Positions 43,307 through 52,316 of a stretch of DNA of 64,000 nucleotides are shown piece by piece. The notes beneath the pieces were generated by a model. It was given only the letters and a program-made list of their open reading frames with translations, searched no databases and was not told where the DNA came from. Numbering within the stretch: the stretch's first letter is position 1; each line of letters starts with the position of its first letter. The DNA comes from Verrucomicrobiota bacterium (lineage in GTDB: Bacteria; Verrucomicrobiota; Verrucomicrobiia; Verrucomicrobiales; Verrucomicrobiaceae). The stretch spans positions 111,649 through 175,648 of the forward strand of contig JANYCZ010000042.1 in the NCBI GenBank assembly GCA_025360015.1. Direction: 5' to 3'. The position numbers and the translations under genes were made by a program.

Positions 43307-44377
43307 ATGAACCTCCGACACATCCAATCATTCACGCCGTGGCTAAGCACGGCATTATCGGCACTGATCTGCGGCTGTGCGCTGGGTCAAGCACCCGGCT
43401 CCAACCGGCAGGCCACGAGCAGTGACTATGTGGACAAACTGCCCGCTGAGAAAAAGGGTGCGATGGTCATCATCACTGGAGACAAAGGCAGCGGCACCGG
43501 TTTCTTTGCCAAGATTAAGGACAATGTGTTTCTGGTGACCAACATGCATGTCATCAGCGGGCAAACCTCCATCAAGGCCAAGAGCATGGACGGCACCGAC
43601 GTCCAGATCGCCGGGATCTTTGGCGCGCACGATGCAGACATCGCCCTGCTGAAGCTGACGACGGTGCCGGCGGCATTTTTTGACACCGAGGAAAGCGTCA
43701 ACACCGCCAACAAGACCGGCGACACCATCTTGGTTCCCGGCAATAGCCTGGGCGGTGGCACCATCCTGCAAACCGAAGGCAAAATCGTTGCCATTGGGCC
43801 TGTCAAAATAGAACACGACGCACCCACTTTTCATGGCAACAGCGGCAGCCCGATCCTGAGCACGGCGAATTGGAAGGTCCTGGGAGTGGACACCGAAAGC
43901 GTCACCGTCAGCATGTCAGACAAGTCTGACTCTTCTTCAGCGCAGAATTCCGGTTCGCAGATCAAATCATCGGTGCGTCTCTTCGGCTACCGGCTGGACA
44001 GTGTGTCTCAATGGGAGGCCATTGAGTGGGCCCGTTTCGCCCAGCAGTCCAAGAAACTGGAAGATGCGGATGCTCTGGTGAACGCTGTACATGCGGTGCT
44101 CAAGCACGATGCAAACACCTGGAAAAAACACACGTCCACCAACGCTACCATGTCCGGGCTCAGCGAACTGATCAAAAAACCACGTGTCTCGACCGCCGAG
44201 GTCTCCGCGAAGGTGGAAACCATCGTGCTCAATTTCCGCAACGCGCTCAAAAGGGTCGAACTGGATGCGATCGAGAGCCAGAAGACCTGCTACGGTTACA
44301 TCAGCCTGCGCTATCGCGACCTGGGCGAGTATGCCAGGGCTTTGCGCGAATTCATTGACGCTGACAAAATACGCTAA
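43307..44377 (+). CDS. Trypsin-like serine protease in the secretion operon
   Basis: This 356-residue exported protein has a signal peptide (about 1-28) and a chymotrypsin-fold domain with catalytic H81 (LVTNMHVISG), D111 (HDADIALLKL) and S179 (FHGNSGSPIL). No PDZ domain follows, unlike DegP/HtrA; instead about 120 helical residues form the C-terminus. It lies 12 bases after the gspL-like gene and 11 before the gspM-like gene. It may be a substrate, a maturation enzyme or a quality-control protease of the secreton. A cysteine pair at 22-24 (ICGCALG) leaves lipoprotein anchoring possible. Confidence 0.8.
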   Translation: MNLRHIQSFTPWLSTALSALICGCALGQAPGSNRQATSSDYVDKLPAEKKGAMVIITGDKGSGTGFFAKIKDNVFLVTNMHVISGQTSIKAKSMDGTDVQIAGIFGAHDADIALLKLTTVPAAFFDTEESVNTANKTGDTILVPGNSLGGGTILQTEGKIVAIGPVKIEHDAPTFHGNSGSPILSTANWKVLGVDTESVTVSMSDKSDSSSAQNSGSQIKSSVRLFGYRLDSVSQWEAIEWARFAQQSKKLEDADALVNAVHAVLKHDANTWKKHTSTNATMSGLSELIKKPRVSTAEVSAKVETIVLNFRNALKRVELDAIESQKTCYGYISLRYRDLGEYARALREFIDADKIR

Positions 44378-44388
44378 CCTTACCCTGA

Positions 44389-44958
44389 ATGGCCCTCGCC
44401 CTGACCCACCGTGAAAAGAGACTGCTCGGCGCCTGCATTGGCGCGCTGCTGCTGATGGCCACGTTCATCCTGCTCAAGCAGTTTCTCGACCGCCGCACTG
44501 CGGTGCTCACGCGCATCACCGCGCTGGAGAATGAGAAGAAGGAAAACAGCCACTGGATGGATGACCGCGAGTTCTGGGACAAACGCTCCGCCTGGATGGA
44601 GCAGAACATGCCCACCACCGAAAGCCTCGGCACCGCCCAGGCCAAGCTGCTGGAGGAAATCCAGAACATGGCGCTCGACTACCAGCTCCAGGTGCAAAAG
44701 CAGCAGCTCCTGCCGGATGCCGCCGACAGCAAGACCAACGCCGCCGTGTACCGGGAAGTGGCGGTGGAAGTGCGGCTGCGCGGGGACCAAACCACCCTGC
44801 TGGGCTGGCTGGCCTCTTTGCAGTCACCCGAGAAATTTCAAGCCATCAAGCAGCTGGAACTCGAGATCGATGCCAAGGCCAAGGAAAAGACACCACAGGC
44901 TTTGTGCAACCTCGTACTCGCGCGCTGGTTCAAACCTGAAAACGGATTCCAGCCATGA
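44389..44958 (+). CDS. GspM/PilO-like inner-membrane protein
   Basis: This 189-residue protein has a short cytoplasmic N-terminus, one helix (about 12-30, LLGACIGALLLMATFILL), a coiled-coil stretch around RTAVLTRITALENEKKENSH and a ferredoxin-like C-terminal domain. That is the architecture of GspM and PilO, which pair with GspL and PilN. Primary sequence similarity is weak; topology and neighbours decide. It overlaps the next gene by 4 bases. Confidence 0.68.
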   Translation: MALALTHREKRLLGACIGALLLMATFILLKQFLDRRTAVLTRITALENEKKENSHWMDDREFWDKRSAWMEQNMPTTESLGTAQAKLLEEIQNMALDYQLQVQKQQLLPDAADSKTNAAVYREVAVEVRLRGDQTTLLGWLASLQSPEKFQAIKQLELEIDAKAKEKTPQALCNLVLARWFKPENGFQP

Positions 44959-45737
44959 AAGCCATTCTTACCGCCCTGCTGCTGCTGAGCGCAGCCCCCT
45001 GCCTGCGCTCCCAGTCCCTTGTGCCTGCTGCGCGGTCAGACGCGCCGCTCACCACTTCCGATCTGCTGCCACTGCCGGGTGACGAACTCGACCCCACGCT
45101 GGCACCCGCAGCCGTTCCCATGGCTGCTCCCGCTGTCCCGGCCGGACCGGTGGACCCCGACCTGCCCCAGCCTTTTGATACCGCCTCCCTGGGCCCCATC
45201 ATTCAAAATTCACCCTTCACCCGCATTGTCAGCATCTCCGATTCTCTCGTGCTCACCGGCATGGCCTACGTCAATGGCAAACCGGTGGTGACCATCTTTG
45301 ACAAAAACGAGAAGCAATCCTTGGTCGTCACCGAAGAGCCCAACCTCAAAGGATGGAAGCTCATGGAGGCGCTGCCCACCACCCACATTGAGCGTGCCCA
45401 GGCAAAAATCGCCATCGGCGGGGAAACCTTCAGCATCCGCCACAGCGTCCTCAACAAGGATGACATGACGAAGGGCAAAAGTGACAAAGGCGACAAGGGC
45501 GACAGAGGACGTGGTGACTCCGGCGGTGATCGCTTCAGCCGAGGCAACCGCGGACCCAGCGAGGAAGACCGCAAAAAATACGAAAGCCTTTCCGACAAGG
45601 CCAAGGACAAGTTCCGCGAGGCCATGCGTGAAAAATTCAGCGACGAAAAGTTCCGCAACGCCCCTGAGGAAGAACGCCGCAGTGCCCTCAAATCCGTATT
45701 TGAGAAGATCCAAAAAGAAGACGGCGGGGGCAAATAA
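44955..45737 (+). CDS. Exported protein of secretion operon, GspC/PilP-like candidate
   Basis: This 260-residue protein has a cleavable signal (ending near LRSQSLVP), an Ala/Pro-rich linker (about 30-75), then a small beta domain (about 85-150) with FTRIVSISDSLVLTGMAYVN and GKPVVTIFDKNEKQSLVVT. Size and position recall the HR domain of GspC or PilP, which touches the secretin. The rest (about 165-260) is highly charged, with KGDKGDRGRGD-type repeats and helical FREAMREKFSDEKFRNAPEE. I recognise no exact family. It overlaps the GspM-like gene by 4 bases and precedes gspD by 49. Confidence 0.6.
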   Translation: MKAILTALLLLSAAPCLRSQSLVPAARSDAPLTTSDLLPLPGDELDPTLAPAAVPMAAPAVPAGPVDPDLPQPFDTASLGPIIQNSPFTRIVSISDSLVLTGMAYVNGKPVVTIFDKNEKQSLVVTEEPNLKGWKLMEALPTTHIERAQAKIAIGGETFSIRHSVLNKDDMTKGKSDKGDKGDRGRGDSGGDRFSRGNRGPSEEDRKKYESLSDKAKDKFREAMREKFSDEKFRNAPEEERRSALKSVFEKIQKEDGGGK

Positions 45738-45747
45738 CCCGCCCCGC
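45723..45747 (+). other. Possible intra-operon hairpin before gspD
   Basis: GGCGGG near 45723 can pair with CCCGCC near 45738, or the shifted GCGGGG/CCCCGC pair can form instead. The stem overlaps the stop codon of the upstream gene and has no T-run. It might stabilise the upstream message or modulate gspD; the evidence is only the complementarity. Confidence 0.25.
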
Positions 45748-45786
45748 TGACGTTCACCCACGCCCATCACGCCACATCCATTCTGC

Positions 45787-48483
45787 ATGCATCGTTGTCT
45801 TCCTTTCCTCACCACGCTTCTGTTTTCCATCTCCGCGGTTCTTCGCGGCCAGAGCATTGTCCCCCCTGCCCCGCCTCCAACCCCAGCCGCAGCAGCCTCA
45901 ACTGAGACGCCTGTCGCAACGACGACCACGACGACAACCACCACCGCACCCGTCTTGCCTGCCGCACCCGCAGCAACACCTGCGGCGGTACCTGCTCCAG
46001 GTGGAGCCACATCCACAGCCCCTCCCGGCGGTGGCGGCTTCCCAAGCGGTGGCCGGGGTGGTTTTAGCCGCCGTGGCGGCGGCGGCTTCGGCGGCCCTGG
46101 AGGAATGGGTGCCGATGGAGCAGGCGCGCCGGGGGAAACAGAGGCGTTCCTGATCACCGGCGACAACGTCATGATGCAGTTTGCCAACAATCCCGTGGCT
46201 GACCTGCTGGCCATCTATGAAAAGCTCACGGGCTACACTCTGATCAAGGACAGCAACATCTTTGAAGGGGCCACCATCAGCCTCGTCACGCCCAAGCAGG
46301 TTCCCAAGGTCGAAGCCATCAAGCTCATCGAGGCCTCCCTGCTGGCCAACGGCTACGCTATCGTCACCGAACCCGGCGGCACCAGCGCCAAGATTCTTCC
46401 GGCGCGCAATCAAAGCGCGAATGCCGTGCAGTTTTCCCACGGCGTGCAGTTTTACACCAGTGCCCGGGACATTCCTGACAACGAAAGCATCGTGTCCTAC
46501 TTTATGAAGCTGGACTTCCTGGATCCGGAGGACGCGGCCACCATGCTCTCCGGTCACGTCGGCCTGGGCGCGTATGGCCGCATCACCCCGGTCTCCGCAC
46601 CGCCCGGACTGCTCATCACCGAAAGCGCCACCGTGGTGAAGCAACTCATCGGCATTCGTGAAGCCATTGATCTCGGTGACACCGGCTCCTCTCTCGTCAC
46701 CAAGTTCATCCCTATCAAATTCGCCGACGCCGCCGTCATCGCCCAGATCATCCAGGCCACGCTGAATGCGCAGGCCCAGGAAAAAGAAACGAAGGGTGTG
46801 AAGACCATCCGTGGCAGCGCCGCCAGCGATGGCCGTGACAAAAGCAGCAATGACAAGGGAGGGCAGGATGCGCCCAAAAGCGCGCCGAGCAATAGCTCTG
46901 GCAACGCATCGTCCCCCCAAAACACGCTGACTCCCCAGCCCAGCACGCAGGTTGTTGCGGACACGCGTTTGAATCAGATTCTCGTCGTCGCCTCACCGCT
47001 CGACTACACCTACGTCGCCAGTCTCATTGCCGAATTTGACAAACCTCTCGACAATACGGAGCCCTACGAGCGCAAGCTCAAGTACGCTGCGGCCCTTGAC
47101 GTGCTGAGTGCACTGGTTGACCGCCTGCAGGAAGTGAACGCCGGCACCACCCAGCTCCCTGGGGGCGGCAGCATCCAGCAGCAGCGCCAGCAAGTGCTGG
47201 CCACCAACAGTACCCAGCTCCTCGGTGGACGGACGACCCAGGGCACCCGAGGCGGTGTGGTGGGCAACACCGCCGCCACTGCCGGCGGTTCTGACACTGC
47301 CAGCGCCGCGACCACCACTACCGGCACCAGTACAACGGCGGCAGGCGGCGCGGTGGGCTCCCGTGCAGACGTGGTCTCCGGCCCCACGGAAAACAACGCG
47401 CCAGTCTCGGTGCTCGTCGGCAAATCCCGCATCGTCGCGGACCCCATGTCCAACACCATCATTGTCATAGGCAGACAGGAGGAGATCGGAAAGGTCGATG
47501 CGCTGCTCGACAAGCTCGACCGCAAGCCTGCGCAGGTCTATCTCGCCACCGTCATTGGCGAGCTCACCCTGACCGACACGATGCTCAGCGGGATCGATTA
47601 CATCTCGTCGCTGACGAATAAGAACTTCACCGCCAGCAGCATCACCAACCGCACCGACATTCTCGGCACCACCGGCGGGGTGGGACGCGCCATCAATGAC
47701 CTGCGCAACAATACCATCACCGCTCCGTTTGGGCCTTCCACCGGGCTGAATCTGTATGGTGCTGCAGGCAGCGGTCTCGGCATCTTCCTCAACGCGCTCC
47801 AGACCAACTCCAATTTTAAAATTCTGTCCCGTCCTTCCGTGTTTGCGCTCAACAACAAAAAGGCCGTCATCACTTCCGGCAAGCAGATCCCCGTCCCCTC
47901 CACGCAGACGCAGTTTTCCTCCGTCGCCGGTGCCATTCCCCAATCCACGACACAGATCGTCTATCGCGATGTCGTGCTGAAGCTGGAAGTCGTGCCACTC
48001 ATCAATGTGGACGGTGAGGTCACCCTCACCATCTCCCAGATCAACGACAGCGTCGTCGGCAGCCAGCTCGTACAGCCGAATCTGGTGCCCATCATCGGCA
48101 CGGAGCAGCTCGTCACCTCCGTCACCATCCCGGACCGCAACACCATCGTGCTCGGCGGTCTCATCTCCGAGGAAAAAAATCTCGCGCAGAATGGCATCCC
48201 TCTGCTCGGCAAAATCCCCGGTCTTGGCAAGCTCTTCCGCACCGATAACAACAGCGTCACCCGCAAAGAACTCATCGTCTTCATCCAGCCGCAGGTCGTG
48301 ACTGACACCACCAGCCTCCGCGACACGTCTCTCAGTGAAGACATCCGCACCACAGCCGGCACTCAGGCGGCCCAGCGTTTCCCCCAGGTCCCGCCGCCCC
48401 CTTTGCCAGAGCCAGTCGAAGTCCCCCCAAAGAAGAAAAATTTCTTCCAGCGCATGTTCGGCCGCGATCCGAAGCCGCAATGA
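45787..48483 (+). CDS. gspD: Type II secretion secretin GspD
   Basis: This 898-residue outer-membrane channel has a signal peptide (to about residue 22), then a Thr/Pro/Ala and Gly-rich stretch (about 25-115) before the N0 domain (ITGDNVMMQFANNPVADLLA). N1-N3 repeats follow, with low-complexity inserts. The secretin core includes VPLINVDGEVTLTISQINDS, TSVTIPDRNTIVLGGLISEE and GIPLLGKIPGLGKLFRTDN. The end is positively charged (KKKNFFQRMFGRDPK). The secretin substrate gate is at the C-terminal half. It closes the operon, 49 bases after the previous gene. No pilotin gene is obvious. Confidence 0.92.
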   Translation: MHRCLPFLTTLLFSISAVLRGQSIVPPAPPPTPAAAASTETPVATTTTTTTTTAPVLPAAPAATPAAVPAPGGATSTAPPGGGGFPSGGRGGFSRRGGGGFGGPGGMGADGAGAPGETEAFLITGDNVMMQFANNPVADLLAIYEKLTGYTLIKDSNIFEGATISLVTPKQVPKVEAIKLIEASLLANGYAIVTEPGGTSAKILPARNQSANAVQFSHGVQFYTSARDIPDNESIVSYFMKLDFLDPEDAATMLSGHVGLGAYGRITPVSAPPGLLITESATVVKQLIGIREAIDLGDTGSSLVTKFIPIKFADAAVIAQIIQATLNAQAQEKETKGVKTIRGSAASDGRDKSSNDKGGQDAPKSAPSNSSGNASSPQNTLTPQPSTQVVADTRLNQILVVASPLDYTYVASLIAEFDKPLDNTEPYERKLKYAAALDVLSALVDRLQEVNAGTTQLPGGGSIQQQRQQVLATNSTQLLGGRTTQGTRGGVVGNTAATAGGSDTASAATTTTGTSTTAAGGAVGSRADVVSGPTENNAPVSVLVGKSRIVADPMSNTIIVIGRQEEIGKVDALLDKLDRKPAQVYLATVIGELTLTDTMLSGIDYISSLTNKNFTASSITNRTDILGTTGGVGRAINDLRNNTITAPFGPSTGLNLYGAAGSGLGIFLNALQTNSNFKILSRPSVFALNNKKAVITSGKQIPVPSTQTQFSSVAGAIPQSTTQIVYRDVVLKLEVVPLINVDGEVTLTISQINDSVVGSQLVQPNLVPIIGTEQLVTSVTIPDRNTIVLGGLISEEKNLAQNGIPLLGKIPGLGKLFRTDNNSVTRKELIVFIQPQVVTDTTSLRDTSLSEDIRTTAGTQAAQRFPQVPPPPLPEPVEVPPKKKNFFQRMFGRDPKPQ

Positions 48484-48559
48484 TGCGGCGAGGCAAAAGT
48501 CGCCAGTACGAAGACAGGACCTCTTGACCAGCGGGGCTCTTGACCTTTGACTGTGCGCC

Positions 48560-49543
48560 TTGCACTTCGAGATCAAAACACTCCGCCTCATCGAGCCGTT
48601 CCGCATCGCTCACGGCACCTCCGCCACGCGCCAGGTGCTCCGTGCTTCGAACGCTGAATTCGTCACCGAAGCGCCGTTTGTCCCGTATTACGGCGAAGAT
48701 CCGGTGCAAACTCTGGCCCTGCTCACTCAAGCCTTGCTCCCGGAGCAACTGCCACGCAGCGCAGGCCTCGCGCTCAATCTGCTGCGCCACGAAATCATTG
48801 GCCATCAAACCGGCCGCTCGCTGGGGGCTTTCGCAGAATCAAAACTCGGCCCGCCCGTGCACCCCGCGCCACCCGGCTGCCGCTCCTTCAGCATTCCCAC
48901 GGATCTAGACGCCTTCGCGGACAAGGTTCGTGACATCTCCCAGCAGTTTCCCGTCCTCAAACTCAAGCTCGGCTCGGGCGATTTGGGGCTCGACATTGCC
49001 ACCGTCTCCGTCGCGCGTCATGCTGCGCCCGATGCAAAACTGCTGCTGGATGTGAATGGCGGCTGGGACATGGCCGAAGCTCCGCTCATGATCGAAAAGC
49101 TCGCGGAGTATGATCCGGCGCTCATCGAACAGCCCATTCATCACCGCCTCGGCGTTGAAGGTTGGGAAGAACTGCGTGCACTGCTGCCTGGCAATCCCCC
49201 GCCCATCTTCGCGGATGAAAGCATCCACACGGTTGAGGACATCATCGCGCTCGCCGATTTCGTCGATGGCGTGAACATCAAGCTGCTCAAGTGCGGCAGC
49301 TTGGACGCAGCCGTGGCCATGATCGCGACGGCGAAGGAGCAAAGCCTGCAAATCCTCCTTGGCTGCATGATCGAAACCAGCCTGGGCACTACGGCGGCCG
49401 CGCACCTCGCACCCTGGGCCGACTGGATCGATCTCGACGGGCATTTCTACGTCGCCAATGACGACTACATTGGCATTGACTACGACACCCAAGGCAATCT
49501 CATCATGCCAGGCCGCCCCGGTATTGGCGCCATTCCACGATGA
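48560..49543 (+). CDS. Dipeptide epimerase (enolase superfamily)
   Basis: This 327-residue enzyme of the muconate-lactonising subgroup has the KxK acid/base pair K134-K136 (VLKLKLGSG), metal ligands D164 (LLDVNGGWD), E190 (LIEQPI) and D219 (FADESIH), and the second catalytic lysine near K241-K244 (NIKLLKCG). Such enzymes epimerise L-Ala-D/L-Glu or related dipeptides released from peptidoglycan. The start is a TTG at 48560, as no ATG gives the conserved N-terminus. It overlaps the M20 peptidase gene by 4 bases, suggesting joint peptide catabolism. The exact dipeptide is unknown. Confidence 0.85.
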   Translation: MHFEIKTLRLIEPFRIAHGTSATRQVLRASNAEFVTEAPFVPYYGEDPVQTLALLTQALLPEQLPRSAGLALNLLRHEIIGHQTGRSLGAFAESKLGPPVHPAPPGCRSFSIPTDLDAFADKVRDISQQFPVLKLKLGSGDLGLDIATVSVARHAAPDAKLLLDVNGGWDMAEAPLMIEKLAEYDPALIEQPIHHRLGVEGWEELRALLPGNPPPIFADESIHTVEDIIALADFVDGVNIKLLKCGSLDAAVAMIATAKEQSLQILLGCMIETSLGTTAAAHLAPWADWIDLDGHFYVANDDYIGIDYDTQGNLIMPGRPGIGAIPR

Positions 49544-50766
49544 ACGTTTCTCTTCTTCAATCTGCCGCCGAGAAACACCTCCCGGCTTCAATCGACTTTC
49601 TGCGCCGCCTCGTTGCCATCAACAGCTTCACCACGAATCCCGCAGGCGTAGATCAAGTCGCCGCAGTCACGGCAGAGACTTTTGCACCGCTGGGCTTCAC
49701 CGCTGCACTCGTGCCGTGCATCACTTCTGGCAGCGGCCATCACCTCTTCCTCACGCATCGTGGTCAGGGCGGAGATCCCATCGTGCTCGTCACCCATTCC
49801 GACACGGTGTTTCCGCCTGAAGAAGAGCAGCAGAATGATTTCAAATGGGACGAACGCCCGGATGAAGGCCGCATCTATGGACCCGGCACCGTCGATAACA
49901 AAGGCGGCACCGCCTTAATCTGGCTCATGCTGCAAATCCTGCGCGATACTGCTCCGGAGGTATTCGAGCGCACCCATTGGCTCGTCGCCGCGAATGCCGC
50001 CGAAGAAATCATTGGCGATGATTTTGGAAGATCCACTGCCACCGTTTGCGGTAACAAAGCGCGTGCGGTGCTGGTCTTCGAAGGCGGCCCGGTGGATGAG
50101 CGTGGCTGGCACATTGTCACCTCACGCAAAGGCCGCAGCACCTGGAAGCTCAGCGCTGAAGGCAAGGCGGCGCATGCTGGCAGCAAGCACCATGAAGGCA
50201 TCAACGCCATCGACGCACTCGCCCGCGTGCTGCCGGATATCGCCGCGCAGACGAACGCTGCTGCCGAGCGCACCGTGAACATCGGCATGATTCACGGCGG
50301 CACCGTGGTGAACCGCGTGCCGCACGAAGCCGTGGCCGAATGGGAGTGCCGTGCCACAGAGCCTGCCTCCCTGCAGCAGGCCGATGATTTTTTTGCGTCC
50401 CTCAGCGGCACAGCGGACAACGGAGCGCAACTCACGGCGGAACGCACCGGCCACACCAATGCATGGCCCGGCGGCATAGAGTCTGAAGTTCTCTTCCATC
50501 TCTGGCACGAAGCCGCAGCTATGATGAACCTCGCCGCCCTCTCAGTGCCACGCGGGGGTTTGAGCGATGCGAACCACCTCTGGCACCTCGCCCCAACCCT
50601 GGACGGCCTCGGACCCTACGGTAACAACGCCCACTGCTCCGAACGCACCGCCGACGGCAGCAAGCTGCCTGAGTACGTGGAGCCCGCTTCATTTGTGCCG
50701 AAAGCGGTGATGAACGCCCTTGCCCTGTTAAAGCTAATTCAAGGCCAAGGCGACGGGGCCTCCTGA
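49540..50766 (+). CDS. M20-family metallopeptidase
   Basis: This 408-residue protein fits the M20 family (glutamate carboxypeptidase/dipeptidase type) of dinuclear zinc enzymes. Visible motifs are VLVTHSDTVFPP (zinc histidine and catalytic aspartate), YGPGTVDNKGGTALIW (bridging aspartate) and LVAANAAEEIIGDDFG (catalytic glutamate). A lid domain starts near RKGRSTWKLSAEGKAAHAGS. It has no signal peptide, so it is cytoplasmic. It overlaps the epimerase gene by 4 bases. Together they could recycle peptidoglycan or dietary peptides. Confidence 0.88.
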   Translation: MNVSLLQSAAEKHLPASIDFLRRLVAINSFTTNPAGVDQVAAVTAETFAPLGFTAALVPCITSGSGHHLFLTHRGQGGDPIVLVTHSDTVFPPEEEQQNDFKWDERPDEGRIYGPGTVDNKGGTALIWLMLQILRDTAPEVFERTHWLVAANAAEEIIGDDFGRSTATVCGNKARAVLVFEGGPVDERGWHIVTSRKGRSTWKLSAEGKAAHAGSKHHEGINAIDALARVLPDIAAQTNAAAERTVNIGMIHGGTVVNRVPHEAVAEWECRATEPASLQQADDFFASLSGTADNGAQLTAERTGHTNAWPGGIESEVLFHLWHEAAAMMNLAALSVPRGGLSDANHLWHLAPTLDGLGPYGNNAHCSERTADGSKLPEYVEPASFVPKAVMNALALLKLIQGQGDGAS

Positions 50767-50773
50767 CCCCGTC
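50752..50773. terminator. Hairpin at convergent gene ends
   Basis: GACGGGG (50752-50758) pairs with CCCCGTC (50767-50773) over an 8-base loop spanning the M20 stop codon. No T-run follows on either strand, so it may only be a transcript-stabilising stem. Confidence 0.35.
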
Positions 50774-50798
50774 TCCGGATTGGAAGACGCGAAGCGAG

Positions 50799-51776
50799 TC
50801 ACTGCCCCTTCGCCAGCGTCTTCACGCGCAGCAGAAACATGTCTGCCGTGATGTAGAGCGTACCACGACCCTCCTCACCAAAGGCACAATTCGCCGTCGC
50901 CTGCCCTGTGAGGATGCTGCCGAGATGCTTGCCTTCCTTGCTGATGACCAGCACGCCGCCAGGCCCCGTGGTCCAGATGTTGCCCTTCGTGTCCACCTTC
51001 ATGCCATCGCAGCCGCCTTTGCGCTCCGCGCTCTTGAGCGGCTGGGCATTGAAGAAGACACGGCCATGCGTGGCGGTGCCATCGTCCTGCAGGTCGTAGG
51101 CCATCACGCGGGTATTCTGCGGATCTGACACCGCAATGTACAGCGTCTTCTGATCAGGGCTCAAGGCGATGCCGTTCGGAAAGCGAAGGTCCGCGATCAC
51201 CAGCGACACCTTGCCCGCAGGGTTCACCGCATACACACCATGCTGCGGCAGCTCCGGCGTCTCGCCCTTCTTCCAGCCGTAGGGAGGATCAGTGAAGAAA
51301 ATCGTGCCGCTCTTTGCGATCACGAGATCATTCGGGCTGTTGAAGCGCTTGCCTTCATACATGTCCGCCAGTGAGGTGAAGCTGCCATCTTTCTCCAGTC
51401 GTGCGATGCGGCGCTCGCCATGCTGGCAGAGCACCAGATTCCCCTGAGCGTCCACCTGGAGTCCGTTGGAGCCCTGGCCGTCGCCCTTCAGGCTGCCGCT
51501 GGGTTTCAGCACCACCTTCGCGGCAGTGTCGCCTTCCTTCCAGCCGAACACCGTGTTCTCCGGCACATCTGAAAACACGATGCCGCCGTCCCGCCAAACC
51601 GGCCCTTCGGACCAGTTGAATCCTGACGCCAGCACTTCGATCTTGGCGTCGGGCGCAATCAACCCATCCAGCGCCGGGTCAAGCCGCTCGATGGAGCCGT
51701 GAAATTCCGGAACGGGTTCGGCCGCAAAGGCAGCGAATGACGTGGCAAGCAGCAGGAAGAGAGAACGATGAAGCAT
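50799..51776 (-). CDS. Secreted SMP-30/gluconolactonase-family protein
   Basis: This protein of about 325 residues has a signal peptide (MLHRSLFLLLATSFAAFA) and a six-bladed propeller of the SMP-30/LRE type: FNWSEGPVWRDGGIVFSDVP, RFNSPNDLVIAKSGTIFFTD, LRFPNGIALSPDQKTLYIAV and GCDGMKVDTKGNIWTTGPGG carry the metal-binding Glu/Asn/Asp positions. Family members hydrolyse sugar lactones. I chose the ATG at 51776 over 51800 since it starts at the signal peptide. It is convergent with the M20 gene and divergent from the thioredoxin-like gene. Confidence 0.87.
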   Translation of the reverse strand: MLHRSLFLLLATSFAAFAAEPVPEFHGSIERLDPALDGLIAPDAKIEVLASGFNWSEGPVWRDGGIVFSDVPENTVFGWKEGDTAAKVVLKPSGSLKGDGQGSNGLQVDAQGNLVLCQHGERRIARLEKDGSFTSLADMYEGKRFNSPNDLVIAKSGTIFFTDPPYGWKKGETPELPQHGVYAVNPAGKVSLVIADLRFPNGIALSPDQKTLYIAVSDPQNTRVMAYDLQDDGTATHGRVFFNAQPLKSAERKGGCDGMKVDTKGNIWTTGPGGVLVISKEGKHLGSILTGQATANCAFGEEGRGTLYITADMFLLRVKTLAKGQ

Positions 51777-51871
51777 GGTGTGGGTGGGATGGAGTGTCAT
51801 CTAAACGAGATTGAACTGCGGAAACATTTCTGACTTTAATGCGTTAACCCAAATCCACTTCACCTTTTGCC

Positions 51872-52312
51872 ATGAAAACTCTGCTCGCCTACCTCGCTAT
51901 GCTTTTTGCCACCGCCGCGCTTGCGGGCGGTCCTGCCAAGATCACCGATTTGAAATCCGCCTTGGAAACCGCCCAGGGCCAGAACAAAATGCTTTTTGTG
52001 CAATACGGCCGTGAAGCCTGCAGCAACTGCCAAGCGCTCAAAGGCATGATCTCCAAAGGTGATGTGCGGCTATCCGAAAACAAGTTCGTCTATGCAGATC
52101 TGAACTGCGATGACGCCAAAACAAGCGCCTTATTCAGCAAACAATTCAAGGTGGAGGGCTCCACTTTGCCCTTCGTGGTGGTAACCGCCCCCGATGGCAC
52201 CCAGCTCGCCGCCCGCAGCGGTTACGGCAGCGCAGATGATTATGCGGGCCTTCTCCGCGATGCACAGAAGGCCGCTAAGAAGCTGGACACTGGCAAGACT
52301 GGAAAGAAGTGA
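51872..52312 (+). CDS. Secreted thioredoxin-fold protein
   Basis: This 146-residue protein has a signal peptide (MKTLLAYLAMLFATAALAGG) and a thioredoxin-like domain with a CxxC active site in REACSNCQALKGM. YADLNCDDAKTSALFSKQF and EGSTLPFVVVTAPDGTQLAA follow, with the cis-proline region TLPF. It probably acts as a periplasmic thiol reductase or isomerase. It is close to DUF255/thioredoxin_7-type proteins. It ends 4 bases before the convergent PQQ-propeller gene. Confidence 0.85.
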   Translation: MKTLLAYLAMLFATAALAGGPAKITDLKSALETAQGQNKMLFVQYGREACSNCQALKGMISKGDVRLSENKFVYADLNCDDAKTSALFSKQFKVEGSTLPFVVVTAPDGTQLAARSGYGSADDYAGLLRDAQKAAKKLDTGKTGKK

Positions 52313-52316
52313 CTGC

